Assembly: GCA_030824725.1 (NCBI GenBank)
Contig: JAPJRE010000176.1
Coordinates: forward strand, 1-7,946
Reading direction: 5' to 3'
Length of the DNA stretch: 7,946 bases
From: Sphingomonas sp.
GTDB taxonomy: Bacteria > Pseudomonadota > Alphaproteobacteria > Sphingomonadales > Sphingomonadaceae
The notes under the pieces: model-generated
Told to the model about the DNA's origin: nothing
Seen by the model: only the letters and a program-made list of their open reading frames with translations
The model's database searches: none
Position numbers and translations under genes: made by a program
Shown: positions 1 through 7,561 of the stretch, piece by piece
How positions within the stretch are numbered: position 1 is the first letter of the stretch
Layout of the letters: each line of letters opens with the position of its first letter

Positions 1-61
1 ATATAAAATCTATATATTATCTGTCGGTAAAAGAAAGAAAACTCAGCAAATATTAATACCG
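1..61. other. AT-rich non-coding stretch downstream of the MFS gene
   Basis: These bases lie beyond the stop codon of the leftward MFS gene, and no gene is visible in them. By direct count 14 of the first 60 bases are G or C, in sharp contrast to the GC-rich genes that follow. The stretch contains TATA-like runs (1-20) and a purine run (about 29-41) that is pyrimidine-rich on the transcribed strand. A 5-bp complementary pair (CGGTA/TACCG) flanks a loop of nearly 30 bases, which is too loose to call an intrinsic terminator. It may hold the 3' end of the MFS transcript or a promoter for a gene outside the window; the window edge prevents a decision. Confidence 0.5.
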
Positions 62-1573
62 TTACGAAGCTCGCGGCACCCGGAGCATGGCGAGTGACGC
101 CGCAATCAAGACGACGGCGGCGAAGGCCATCGTATAGATCGGCTCGGTCGGGAAGAAATATTTGGTGATGCTGCCCATCACGGTCGCGACGAGCAATTGC
201 GGCACGACGACGAATATGTTGAACAATCCCATGTAGATGCCAAGCTTGCCCTGCGGCAGGCTGGACGCAAGGATCGCATAGGGCATCGCGAGGATCGAGG
301 CCCAGGCGATGCCGACGCCGATCTCGCTCACTATCAGCATCTGCGGATCACGAATGACGAAGAAGCTTGCGAACCCCGCCGCGCCGCACAGCAACGCCGC
401 GATGTGCGTGCGCACGCGACCGATCGAGTTGGCCAGCCACGGCAACAGCGTCAGCGCCGCGACCGCCGCCACGCCGTTATAGACCGTGAACAGCACGTTG
501 ACCCAGTTGGCACCGGTCTGGAACGCCGGACTCTCGGGACCGCTCGCACCGAAGAAATGAAGCGCGACGACCGGGGTCGTGTTGATCCACATGATGAACA
601 ATGCGGACCAGGAAAAGAACTGAACGAGGGCCAGCCGCTTCATCAGGTCGGGCATGCCAGCGAAATCGCCGACGATATGGCCGAGAATGCCGGGGCTTTG
701 CCCACGCTTCGATCGGGTGATCGCGATCACGCTCGCCAGTCCGTACGCGACGAGCAGGCCGCCAAGCAGATACACTTCCTTCTCGAGATCGAAGACACCG
801 GTGATCACGGCGACCGCGATCCCGGCTGCGATCCACGTACCGCCCGAGGCGAGACCGCGCTGCGCAAGCGCCGGAGCACCCGCGTCCGGCGGCACCGGCC
901 CTTCGAATGCCGCCATTTCCGCCGGCGAAAATTCGCGCGTCGTCACCACGGTCCACAGCACCGCGAGAAAGAGCGCAAGGCCCCCGAACCAAAAGGCGTA
1001 GCGCACCGTATCCGGGATCGTCCCCGCCGCCGCTGCGTTCGATACGCCCAACCGTTCGAGCGCATAGGGAAAGATCGACCCCACAACTGCTCCCGCGCCG
1101 ATGAAGGCGGTCTGCACCGAATAGCCCGCTGCGTGCTGATCGCGCCCCAGCATGTCGCCGACGAAGGCGCGGAACGGCTCCATCGAGATGTTGAGGTTGG
1201 CGTCGAGCACCCACAGCATCGTCGCGGCGAACAGCAATGGTGCTGCGAAACTCCCCGCGAGTGGCATGACGAACAGCGATAGCGCCCCGAGCACCGCGCC
1301 CGCCAGGAAATACGGTCGCCGCCGCCCGAGCCGGCCGAACCAGGTCCGGTCGCTGAGATGCCCGATGACAGGCTGGATGACGAGTCCCGTCAACGGCGCC
1401 GCGACCCACAGCGCGGGCAGATCGTCGACCGACGTGCCGAGCGACTGGAAGATGCGGCTCATATTCGCGTTCTGAAGCGCGAAGCCGATCTGGATGCCGA
1501 AGAATCCGAACGAGATGTTCCACAGGCCGGGCCAGCTCTGGCGTGGCTTGGTCGCGCGGGGCTGATCGCTCAC
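62..1573 (-). CDS. MFS sugar:cation symporter, SLC45/GPH-like (probable maltose/maltooligosaccharide carrier)
   Basis: Inner-membrane carrier of 503 residues, probably importing maltose or short maltodextrins with a cation. The start is a GTG at 1573: it has a GGAGG ribosome site seven bases upstream and overlaps the repressor's stop codon as GTGA. A longer reading from 2044 runs out of phase through the repressor gene and has no hydrophobic or transporter-like extension. Residues 71-87 read GHLSDRTWFGRLGRRRP, the MFS loop 2-3 signature with the RxGRRRP form typical of sucrose/maltose SLC45-type symporters. The segment around 312-335 (VQFFSWSALFIMWINTTP) is also characteristic of that family. 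Six hydrophobic helices fit in residues 14-211 and six in 313-497. Two further hydrophobic segments (about 247-260 and 268-285) lie in the central loop. Co-transcription with a LacI regulator and divergence from a TonB receptor and GH13 enzymes point to an alpha-glucoside substrate. Family call is firm; substrate is inferred. Confidence 0.93.
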   Translation of the reverse strand: MSDQPRATKPRQSWPGLWNISFGFFGIQIGFALQNANMSRIFQSLGTSVDDLPALWVAAPLTGLVIQPVIGHLSDRTWFGRLGRRRPYFLAGAVLGALSLFVMPLAGSFAAPLLFAATMLWVLDANLNISMEPFRAFVGDMLGRDQHAAGYSVQTAFIGAGAVVGSIFPYALERLGVSNAAAAGTIPDTVRYAFWFGGLALFLAVLWTVVTTREFSPAEMAAFEGPVPPDAGAPALAQRGLASGGTWIAAGIAVAVITGVFDLEKEVYLLGGLLVAYGLASVIAITRSKRGQSPGILGHIVGDFAGMPDLMKRLALVQFFSWSALFIMWINTTPVVALHFFGASGPESPAFQTGANWVNVLFTVYNGVAAVAALTLLPWLANSIGRVRTHIAALLCGAAGFASFFVIRDPQMLIVSEIGVGIAWASILAMPYAILASSLPQGKLGIYMGLFNIFVVVPQLLVATVMGSITKYFFPTEPIYTMAFAAVVLIAASLAMLRVPRAS

Positions 1574-2598
1574 TGTCGTCCCTCCGTGGATCGCCGAACG
1601 ATTAGGCGGGTCGGCAGCATGCGGCTCGACACCGCGCGAGCGGCTATACGATCGAGCAGCGTCTCGACCAGCGCGCGTCCCGCTGCCCCTGCATCCTGCG
1701 CCACCGTCGTCAGCGGCGGATTGGCGAGCGAGGCGGCAGGGATGTCGTCGAACCCGACCAGTTTCACGTCGTCGGGCACGCGCATGCCCGCGGCATCGAA
1801 GACGCTCATCGCCGCCAAGGCGATCAGGTCGCTCGCCGCGACCACCCCGTCGAACGCTGCGCGCCGCGCCAGCAGCGTGCGCGCGGCGCGCGCGCCGTCC
1901 TCCTCGCTCGACAGGGCAGCGACGCACAGGTCCGGGTCCGGCGTCACTCCCGCCGCCGCCAGTGCATCGACATAGCCGCGGTGGCGATCGCGAAATTCGG
2001 GGTAGTGATCGGTCGCGTCGCCCAGGAATGCGATGCGCCGGCAACCGCTCTCCAACAGATGCCGGGTCGCCGCTGCGGCGCCACCGCGATTGTCGCAGCC
2101 GACGGTCAGCCCGGGATCGCTGGGCTGCACCGATCCCCAGCGCACGAAATGCGTCTGCTGCGCGACCAGTTGTTCGACCTTGGCACGGTAATCGGCATAA
2201 TCGCCGTAGCCGAGCAGGATCAGGCCATCGGCGCGGTGGCTGTTCTCATATTCCGTGTGCCAGTCGTTGCGCATCTGCTGGAAAGACAACAGCAGGTCGT
2301 GTTCGTGGTCGGCACAGGCGTGCATCATCGATCCCAGCATCGCGAGGAAGAACGGGTTCACCGCGGACTCGTCGGGCGACGGATCCTGGAACAGCAGAAC
2401 CGCCAGGGTGCGCGTGCGCCCGGACCGCAGGTTGGAGGCGACACGGTCGACCGTGTAGTTGAGCTGCCGGGCGACGGCCTCGATCCGCTGTCGCGTGCCG
2501 ACGCTGACGGTCGAACTGCCACGCAGCGCACGCGACACCGTCGACTGCGAAACGCCCGCCATCTGCGCGATGTCGAAAGAGGTCGGCTTGCGCTGCAT
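1570..2598 (-). CDS. LacI/GalR-family transcriptional regulator (probable maltodextrin repressor)
   Basis: A 342-residue protein, the usual LacI-family length. The N-terminus carries the helix-turn-helix (about residues 7-28: DIAQMAGVSQSTVSRALRG), followed by the hinge around LNYTVDRVASNLRSG (46-60) and a periplasmic-binding-protein-like sugar-sensing domain. Family landmarks there include RADGLILLG (122-130), CRRIAFLGD (186-194), FDGVVAASDLIALA (249-262) and VKLVGFDDIPAASLANPPLTTV (278-299). The ATG at 2598 puts the HTH at the normal distance from the N-terminus and no earlier in-frame start is visible, but the only good Shine-Dalgarno (AGGAG) lies 16 bases upstream, an unusually long gap. 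It is the first gene of the leftward unit, overlaps the MFS gene by four bases, and diverges from the TonB receptor. It probably represses both units and itself until a maltooligosaccharide inducer binds; activation cannot be excluded from sequence. Confidence 0.93.
   Translation of the reverse strand: MQRKPTSFDIAQMAGVSQSTVSRALRGSSTVSVGTRQRIEAVARQLNYTVDRVASNLRSGRTRTLAVLLFQDPSPDESAVNPFFLAMLGSMMHACADHEHDLLLSFQQMRNDWHTEYENSHRADGLILLGYGDYADYRAKVEQLVAQQTHFVRWGSVQPSDPGLTVGCDNRGGAAAATRHLLESGCRRIAFLGDATDHYPEFRDRHRGYVDALAAAGVTPDPDLCVAALSSEEDGARAARTLLARRAAFDGVVAASDLIALAAMSVFDAAGMRVPDDVKLVGFDDIPAASLANPPLTTVAQDAGAAGRALVETLLDRIAARAVSSRMLPTRLIVRRSTEGRQ
1581..1585 (-). promoter_or_regulatory. Ribosome binding site deciding the MFS GTG start
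   Basis: On the minus strand GGAGG lies seven bases before the GTG at 1573, inside the last codons of the repressor gene. It supports the short 503-residue MFS product over any upstream start, and it would let ribosomes finishing the repressor re-initiate on the carrier. Confidence 0.75.
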
Positions 2599-2652
2599 CG
2601 GCGGGGGCTTGGCTCTCCTGGCGTCCGTCGGGCGCGAACCTCATGATCGGGA

Positions 2653-2681
2653 ACAAGAGCCCAGATCCCCAAGTCCGTCAA
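2653..2681 (-). promoter_or_regulatory. Tentative sigma-70-like promoter for the lacI-MFS unit
   Basis: Read on the minus strand, TTGACG (2681-2676) is five-of-six to the -35 consensus. After 17 bases comes TCTTGT (2658-2653), which matches only three of six positions of the -10 consensus, including the first and last T. It would give a leader of roughly 45-50 bases before the regulator's ATG. The weak -10 makes this a suggestion only. Confidence 0.25.
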
Positions 2682-2727
2682 CGTTCGACCTGTTGCGTGC
2701 CGGCCACAGGGTCGCTGCGACCGGTGT

Positions 2728-2739
2728 GAATACGTATGC
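2728..2739. promoter_or_regulatory. Candidate operator for the LacI-family regulator
   Basis: The sequence GAATACGTATGC has a perfect 8-base palindromic core, ATACGTAT, and the outermost G and C also pair, with one mismatch per side between them. An even palindrome with a central CpG is the usual form of LacI/GalR-family operators. It sits about 100 bases before the receptor start and about 130 before the regulator start, so one bound repressor could act on both promoters. No second close copy was found in the gap. The link to this regulator is inference. Confidence 0.4.
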
Positions 2740-2824
2740 CTGTCTGTTCCCAAGATCACGCGGCGGGTTCATTCGAACGGGCAATCGAGGCGGACCCGCG
2801 CAATCGCGACGGGCGGCCCTACCC

Positions 2825-2832
2825 AGGGGAGG
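2825..2832 (+). promoter_or_regulatory. Strong ribosome binding site of the TonB receptor gene
   Basis: AGGGGAGG ends six bases before the ATG at 2839. It decides the start in favour of this ATG over the internal ATG at 2875, which would give a shorter, more textbook signal peptide but has no Shine-Dalgarno upstream. Confidence 0.8.
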
Positions 2833-2838
2833 TTATTC

Positions 2839-5682
2839 ATGATCCACGGCGCCCGGCCATTCATCGTCTGCGACATGCTGAAGTTCGGTTGCAGCGCAGG
2901 CGCGCTCACCGCCGCCATGCTCGTGTCCGCGCCGGCCTATGCCCAGGTGTCGACCGCAGGCACGCCTGCGACATCGTTCAGCACCGACGCGCAAACCACC
3001 GCCAACCCGGTGGTGCCCGGTGACGCCCCCCAGCAGCAGGACGCGACGACGGAACAGTCGACCGACGGCGACATCGTGGTCACCGGTTTCCGCAGCTCGC
3101 TAGAAAATGCCGTCGCCGAGAAAAAGAACCGCGACCAGGTCGTCGAATCGATCTCGTCCGAGGATATCGGTCGCTTGCCCGACGCGTCGATCGCGGAGTC
3201 GATCGCCCGCCTGCCGGGCCTGGCCGGGCAGCGTGTCTCGGGCCGCGCGCAGACGATCTCGATCCGCGGGTTCGGACCCGATTTCTCGACGACGCTTTTG
3301 AATGGTCGGGAGCAGACCTCGACCAACGACAACCGCCAGGTCGAGTTCGACCAATACCCGTCCGAAGTCGTGAGCCAGGTGCTGGTCTACAAGACGCCGC
3401 AGGCTTCGCTGATCGGCCAGGGCCTGGTCGGCACGGTCGATCTGCGGACCATCCGCCCGCTCGAATTCGGCAAGCGCGTCATCTCGGTCGGCGGTCGCGG
3501 CACCTACACCGACATCGACAAGTTCAATCCTGATTCCAAGCGCTACGGATACCGGGTCAACGCCAATTATGTCGACCAGTTCGCCGGCGACACGATCGGC
3601 GTATCGCTGGCCGGCAGCTACATCGACGAGCCGTATCAATTCCGCGAATATCGGTCGGGCGGGTACAGCGACGGCGGGCCCGGCGGTGCGGCGCTGGTGG
3701 GCTTTCCCACTGCGCGCGGCACCTCCACCCGGCTGAAGCGGTTCGGCGGGGCCGGAACGATCCAGTTCAAACCGGTGCCCGAATTCACCAGCACGCTCGA
3801 CGCATTCTATTCGAATTTCGAGGACAGCCAGAGCCGCCGCGGCGTCGAGCTTCCGCTCGGCTTTGCGGTCGGTGATTTCTTCGGCACCAGCTTCAACAGC
3901 GCAGGTGCGACCGTCACCGACGGCGTGGTGACATCGGGCAGCTTCAACAACGTCCAGGCGCTGGTCCGCAACGATGCGCAGCGTAACACCGCGGATCTCT
4001 ACTCGGTCGGCTGGAACAATGCCTACAAGGGCGCCGACGGCTGGAACGCGCAACTCGACCTCAGCTATTCGCGCACCAACCGGTCGGAATTCTCGTTCGA
4101 AAGCTATGCCGGCACCGGTCGCGGTCGCACGCGCGGCGCAACCGAGACGATCGGCTTCGTCACTACCGACACGGGTTCGGTGTTCACGCCGCAGTTCGAT
4201 TACACTAATCCCGCGCTGTTCCTGCTGACCGACCCGGCCGGGTACGGCGGCGACAATGTCGTGCAGGCCGGGTATTTCAACGATCGCCGCCTGACCGACG
4301 AGATCTACCAGGGTCGCACCGAGATCGAAAAGCTGATCGAGGGATCGTTCCTGTCAAGCGTGCGGTTCGGCATGAACTATACCCGCCGCACGAAGACGCT
4401 GACCCCAGACGAAGCGTTCGTCACGCTGCCGGGCGGTGCGCAGGAAGCCCAGATCCCGTCACAATTCCTGCTCGGCACGTTCGACGTCGGATACGCCTTC
4501 AACGGCGTAGGCCGTGCGCTCGCCTATGATCCCTTTGCGCTGCTCGACGCCGGAGTGCTGGCGCTGCTCCCGCGTACCGGTGCACAGGACATTCTGGCCA
4601 AGGCGTTCAGCGTCAAGGAAGATGTGATCACCAGCTATCTGCAGGGCAATATCCGCCAGGCGATCGGCGCGTCGGAACTGACCGGAAACTTCGGCGTGCA
4701 GTTCGTCGTGACCGAGCAGAAATCTACCGGGCTGGTGTTCGGGCCGGCCGGCAACAACTTCACGCAAACGCAGGGAGACGACTATGTCGACGCGCTGCCG
4801 AGCCTTAATTTGTCGCTACGGTTGCCGAGCGATTTCGTGTTCCGCGTCGGCGCGGCCCGCGAGATCGCACGACCGCGGCTCGACGATCTGCGCGTCGCGC
4901 TCAGCTACGGCGTCGATACCGGCAATCAGGTCAACGGCGTGAACGTGCCGATCATTCGCGGCAGCGCCGGCAACGCCAACCTCAGGCCCTATCGCGCCAC
5001 CGCGTTCGACGCGACGATCGAGAAGTATTTCGGTGAATCCGGCTACATCGCGATCCAGGGTTTCTACAAAAACCTAACCAGCTTCATCTATCGCAACCAG
5101 GAGGTCGCGTTCGATTTCGGGAACCTTCCTCCGCCGATAAATGCCAATCTGCTGACGACGTCGGTCGGGACGCTCAACCAGCCGATCAACATCGGTGGAG
5201 GCAAGCTGTACGGCGTCGAAGTCGCCGGCACGGTGCCGTTCGGCAGGCTCGTAGGCGCCCTCGACGGCTTCGGCTTCACCGGCGGCGCGTCGTACACAAG
5301 GACGAGCATCCGCCCGAACCCGGATGCGCCAGCGACCGACATCCCCGGCTATTCGCGCTGGGTGGCGAACGGCACCGTGTTCTTCGAGAAATACGGGATC
5401 AACCTGCGCGGTTCGGCCCGGTACCGCTCGACCTTCCTGGGCGAGCTGGTCGGTTTCGGCGCCAGCCGGGATTTCCGTCGGGCACGCGACGAACTGATCG
5501 TTGACGGGCAGATCGGCTATGACTTCTCGGCCGGGGCGCTCAAGGGGGTTTCGGTCTACGTCCAGGGCCAGAACCTGACCGACGAGCCGTTCGTGACCGA
5601 GGAGCCGCAGAGTTCGCTGCGGGTCAACGAGTTCCAGCGCTATGGTCGCCGGTATCTCGCCGGTGCGACGCTGAAATTCTGA
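2839..5682 (+). CDS. TonB-dependent outer-membrane receptor, probably for maltodextrins
   Basis: A 947-residue active-transport receptor of the outer membrane, powered by TonB-ExbBD. It opens with a signal peptide whose hydrophobic core (GALTAAMLVSAPAYA) ends at residue 35, with likely cleavage AYA|Q. A low-complexity Ala/Thr/Gln-rich linker follows, then the TonB box DIVVTG at 78-83. The plug domain (about 95-205) shows VVESISSEDIGRLPDASIAE, SIRGFGPDFSTTLLNGRE and the closing GLVGTVDLRTIRPL. The rest is a beta-barrel with many alternating aromatic segments, and the protein ends in Phe (AGATLKF), the usual recognition end for barrel assembly. The only cysteines are the two in the signal peptide. 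Size and plug wording fit the large Xanthomonas/Caulobacter/sphingomonad receptor group associated with carbohydrate uptake. Divergence from a LacI regulator and the downstream amylase and alpha-glucosidase suggest maltodextrins as substrate, as for Caulobacter MalA; that substrate is inferred from context. The gene ends with tandem in-frame TGA codons. Confidence 0.93.
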   Translation: MIHGARPFIVCDMLKFGCSAGALTAAMLVSAPAYAQVSTAGTPATSFSTDAQTTANPVVPGDAPQQQDATTEQSTDGDIVVTGFRSSLENAVAEKKNRDQVVESISSEDIGRLPDASIAESIARLPGLAGQRVSGRAQTISIRGFGPDFSTTLLNGREQTSTNDNRQVEFDQYPSEVVSQVLVYKTPQASLIGQGLVGTVDLRTIRPLEFGKRVISVGGRGTYTDIDKFNPDSKRYGYRVNANYVDQFAGDTIGVSLAGSYIDEPYQFREYRSGGYSDGGPGGAALVGFPTARGTSTRLKRFGGAGTIQFKPVPEFTSTLDAFYSNFEDSQSRRGVELPLGFAVGDFFGTSFNSAGATVTDGVVTSGSFNNVQALVRNDAQRNTADLYSVGWNNAYKGADGWNAQLDLSYSRTNRSEFSFESYAGTGRGRTRGATETIGFVTTDTGSVFTPQFDYTNPALFLLTDPAGYGGDNVVQAGYFNDRRLTDEIYQGRTEIEKLIEGSFLSSVRFGMNYTRRTKTLTPDEAFVTLPGGAQEAQIPSQFLLGTFDVGYAFNGVGRALAYDPFALLDAGVLALLPRTGAQDILAKAFSVKEDVITSYLQGNIRQAIGASELTGNFGVQFVVTEQKSTGLVFGPAGNNFTQTQGDDYVDALPSLNLSLRLPSDFVFRVGAAREIARPRLDDLRVALSYGVDTGNQVNGVNVPIIRGSAGNANLRPYRATAFDATIEKYFGESGYIAIQGFYKNLTSFIYRNQEVAFDFGNLPPPINANLLTTSVGTLNQPINIGGGKLYGVEVAGTVPFGRLVGALDGFGFTGGASYTRTSIRPNPDAPATDIPGYSRWVANGTVFFEKYGINLRGSARYRSTFLGELVGFGASRDFRRARDELIVDGQIGYDFSAGALKGVSVYVQGQNLTDEPFVTEEPQSSLRVNEFQRYGRRYLAGATLKF

Positions 5683-5724
5683 TGAACCGGCGCTCCGCAT
5701 CATGGATCGCACCCTTCCCAAAGC

Positions 5725-5746
5725 CTGTCGTGTCCACGCACGACAG
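5725..5746 (+). repeat. Perfect inverted repeat (8-bp stem, 6-base loop) between receptor and amylase genes
   Basis: CTGTCGTG (5725-5732) and CACGACAG (5739-5746) are exact reverse complements around a six-base loop. No T-run follows, so it does not look like an intrinsic terminator. It lies 42 bases after the receptor stop and 21 before the amylase start. A stem here could protect the 3' end of the receptor message or lower expression of the downstream genes. I found no second copy in the window. Confidence 0.6.
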
Positions 5747-5767
5747 TCAAACCCGCCAGGTTCGCCG

Positions 5768-7557
5768 ATGAAGGCCTGTCTTCTCGCCGCCGCACTGATT
5801 GCCGCCCCTGCCGGCGCCGCGGCGCAGGCGAACGAGTATCGCGACCGTTCGCCCGAGGAAGAGGTGATCTACTTCGTTCTGCCCGACCGGTTCGAGAACG
5901 GCGATACGGCGAACGATCGCGGCGGTCTGAAGGGCGACTATCTGCGCTCCGGATACGACCCCGCGCGAAAGGGCTTCTATCATGGCGGCGACCTGAAAGG
6001 GCTGACCCGTCGGCTCGACTATATCCAGGGTCTCGGCGCGACCGCGATCTGGCTGGGGCCGATCTTCAAGAACAAGGCGGTGCAGGGCCTGCCGGGCCAG
6101 GAGTCGGCGGGCTATCACGGATATTGGATCACCGACTTCACAGCGGTCGATCCTCATCTGGGGACGGACGCCGACATGCGCGCCTTCGTCAATGCGGCGC
6201 ATGCACGCGGCATGAAAGTCTATATGGACATCATCGTCAATCACACCGCGGACGTGATCCGGATGCGCGAATGTGCGGGCATCTCCGACTGCGTATATCG
6301 CAGCCGCGCCGCCTATCCGTATCAGCGTCGGGGCTCGACCGCGATTAATGCGGGATTTGCCGGCGACGGCGTCCAGACGACCGAGAATTTCGCGCGGCTG
6401 ACCGATCCCGCCTATGCCTACACGCCCTATGTCGCGCCGACCGATCGTGATGTGAAAGTCCCGACATGGCTGAACGATCCCAAACTTTACCATAATCGCG
6501 GCAACTCGACGTTCTCTGGCGAGAGTTCGACGATGGGCGATTTCGCCGGGCTGGACGACCTGATGACCGAGAATCCGCGGGTCCTGCGCGGGATGATCGA
6601 CATCTTTGGCGACTGGATCGACCGGTTCGGCATCGATGGTTTCCGCATCGACACAGCGCAGCACGTCAATCCCGAATTCTGGCACGCGTTCGTGCCCGCG
6701 ATGCAGTGGCGCGCAAAGCAGCGTGGCATCGCCAATTTCCATATCTTCGGCGAAGTGATGACCGGCGATATCGATCCCGGCCGCCTCGCTTCGCACACCC
6801 GCGTCGACGGGCTGCCGAGCGTCCTCGACTTCGCATTCCAGGCGGCGGTCGGCGGCATGGTGGCGGAAAGCAAGCCGACGAGCGACGCGTTCCGCCTGTT
6901 CCGCGGCGATGCACTGTACGAGGGCGGCGCGGCCATGGCGCGGCAACTGCCGACGTTCCTGGGCAATCATGATGTCGGGCGGATCGGCTGGTTCATCCGC
7001 CGCGCCAACCCGCAGGCGCTGGACGCGGAACTGCTCGCGCGCGACGTGTTGGCGCACGCGATGCTGCTGACGCTGCGTGGTGTGCCGACCATATATTCGG
7101 GCGACGAGCAGGGCTTCACCGGCGACGGCCACGATCAGGACGCGCGTGAGGATCTGTTTCCGAGCAAGGTGGCATCGTACAACGACAACGTGCTGATCGG
7201 AACGACAAAGACGACCGCCACCGCCAGCTTCGACACCGCGCACCCGGTGTATCGTGAGATCGCGAAGCTCGCCCGCATCCGCACGACGACACCGGCGCTG
7301 ACTCTTGGTCGCCAGCAGCTGCGCGCCTGGGGAGATGCGCCGGGGCTGCTCGCAGTCTCCCGCTTCGATCCGACGACCGGGCGGGAGGTCCTGCTGGTGT
7401 TCAACACCTCGGCGCAGGCGATAGATGTGCCCGTCGAAGTGGATGTCCGCTCGACGAACTTCATCGCGCTGGCGAATACTTGCGCGCCGCAGGCAAACGC
7501 GCCCGGATCGGTCCGCGTGACATTGCCGCCGTTCGGCTATGCGGTCTGCGCGGCGCA

Positions 7558-7561
<4 letters not shown>
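5768..7561 (+). CDS. Secreted GH13 alpha-amylase
   Basis: A 597-residue exported glycoside hydrolase cutting internal alpha-1,4 links of starch or maltodextrins by the retaining mechanism. The chosen ATG gives a clean signal peptide (MKACLLAAALIAAPAGAAAQ, cleavage near residue 19-21) with a modest AGG ribosome site seven bases upstream. An ATG at 5702 would bury that signal behind 22 polar residues, lacks a Shine-Dalgarno and crosses the intergenic hairpin. Family GH13 landmarks: region I DIIVNH at 154-159, region II GFRID with nucleophile Asp295, region III FGE with acid/base Glu329, and region IV GNHD with Asp402 as transition-state stabiliser. GLDDL at 261-265 takes the place of region V. 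A short beta domain follows from about 510. No starch-binding module is visible. The mature protein has just four cysteines, in two close pairs (169/175 and 572/594). It probably acts in the periplasm or outside, downstream of the receptor in the same unit. Exact product profile cannot be read from sequence. Confidence 0.93.

Larger units (their letters stand above)
2599..2838. promoter_or_regulatory. Divergent control region between the regulator and TonB receptor genes
   Basis: This 240-bp gap separates the two divergent transcription units and must carry both promoters. I see no gene in it. It holds an ATACGTAT-centred palindrome (2728-2739), a perfect 13-base odd palindrome (2710-2722), a tentative leftward promoter (2653-2681) and a strong ribosome site for the receptor (2825-2832). 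No convincing rightward -35/-10 pair stands out by eye, so the receptor promoter is unassigned. Confidence 0.7.

Noticed and set aside
197..1282. Plus-strand frame of 361 codons opposite the MFS gene
   Set aside because: The product is His/Arg/Glu-rich low-complexity shadow sequence with no motif, and the other strand encodes a clear transporter.
1574..2044. 157-residue N-terminal extension of the MFS carrier
   Set aside because: It is an out-of-phase reading of the repressor gene, rich in Arg and Gly and unlike any membrane protein. The GTG at 1573 has a proper ribosome site.
2767..2778. GTTC-ATTC-GAAC as a second operator
   Set aside because: The arms pair over only four bases and it does not share the core of the ATACGTAT site. 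Chance occurrence is likely.
3100..4053. Minus-strand frame of 317 codons opposite the TonB receptor gene
   Set aside because: It is a composition-driven shadow of the receptor's plug and early barrel region, with no domain, ribosome site or promoter recognised.
5725..5750. Hairpin as a Rho-independent terminator of the receptor gene
   Set aside because: The stem is followed by TCAAAC and not a T-run, and the downstream enzymes fit the same transcription unit.
5702..5767. Upstream ATG for the amylase at 5702
   Set aside because: It places 22 polar residues before an otherwise perfect signal peptide, has no Shine-Dalgarno and runs through the intergenic hairpin.
5747..7243. Open frame of 498 codons on the minus strand opposite the amylase gene
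   Set aside because: Its translation is Arg/Asp/Val-rich without any recognisable domain, and it lies exactly antisense to a gene with all GH13 motifs. Long antisense frames are common in GC-rich coding DNA.
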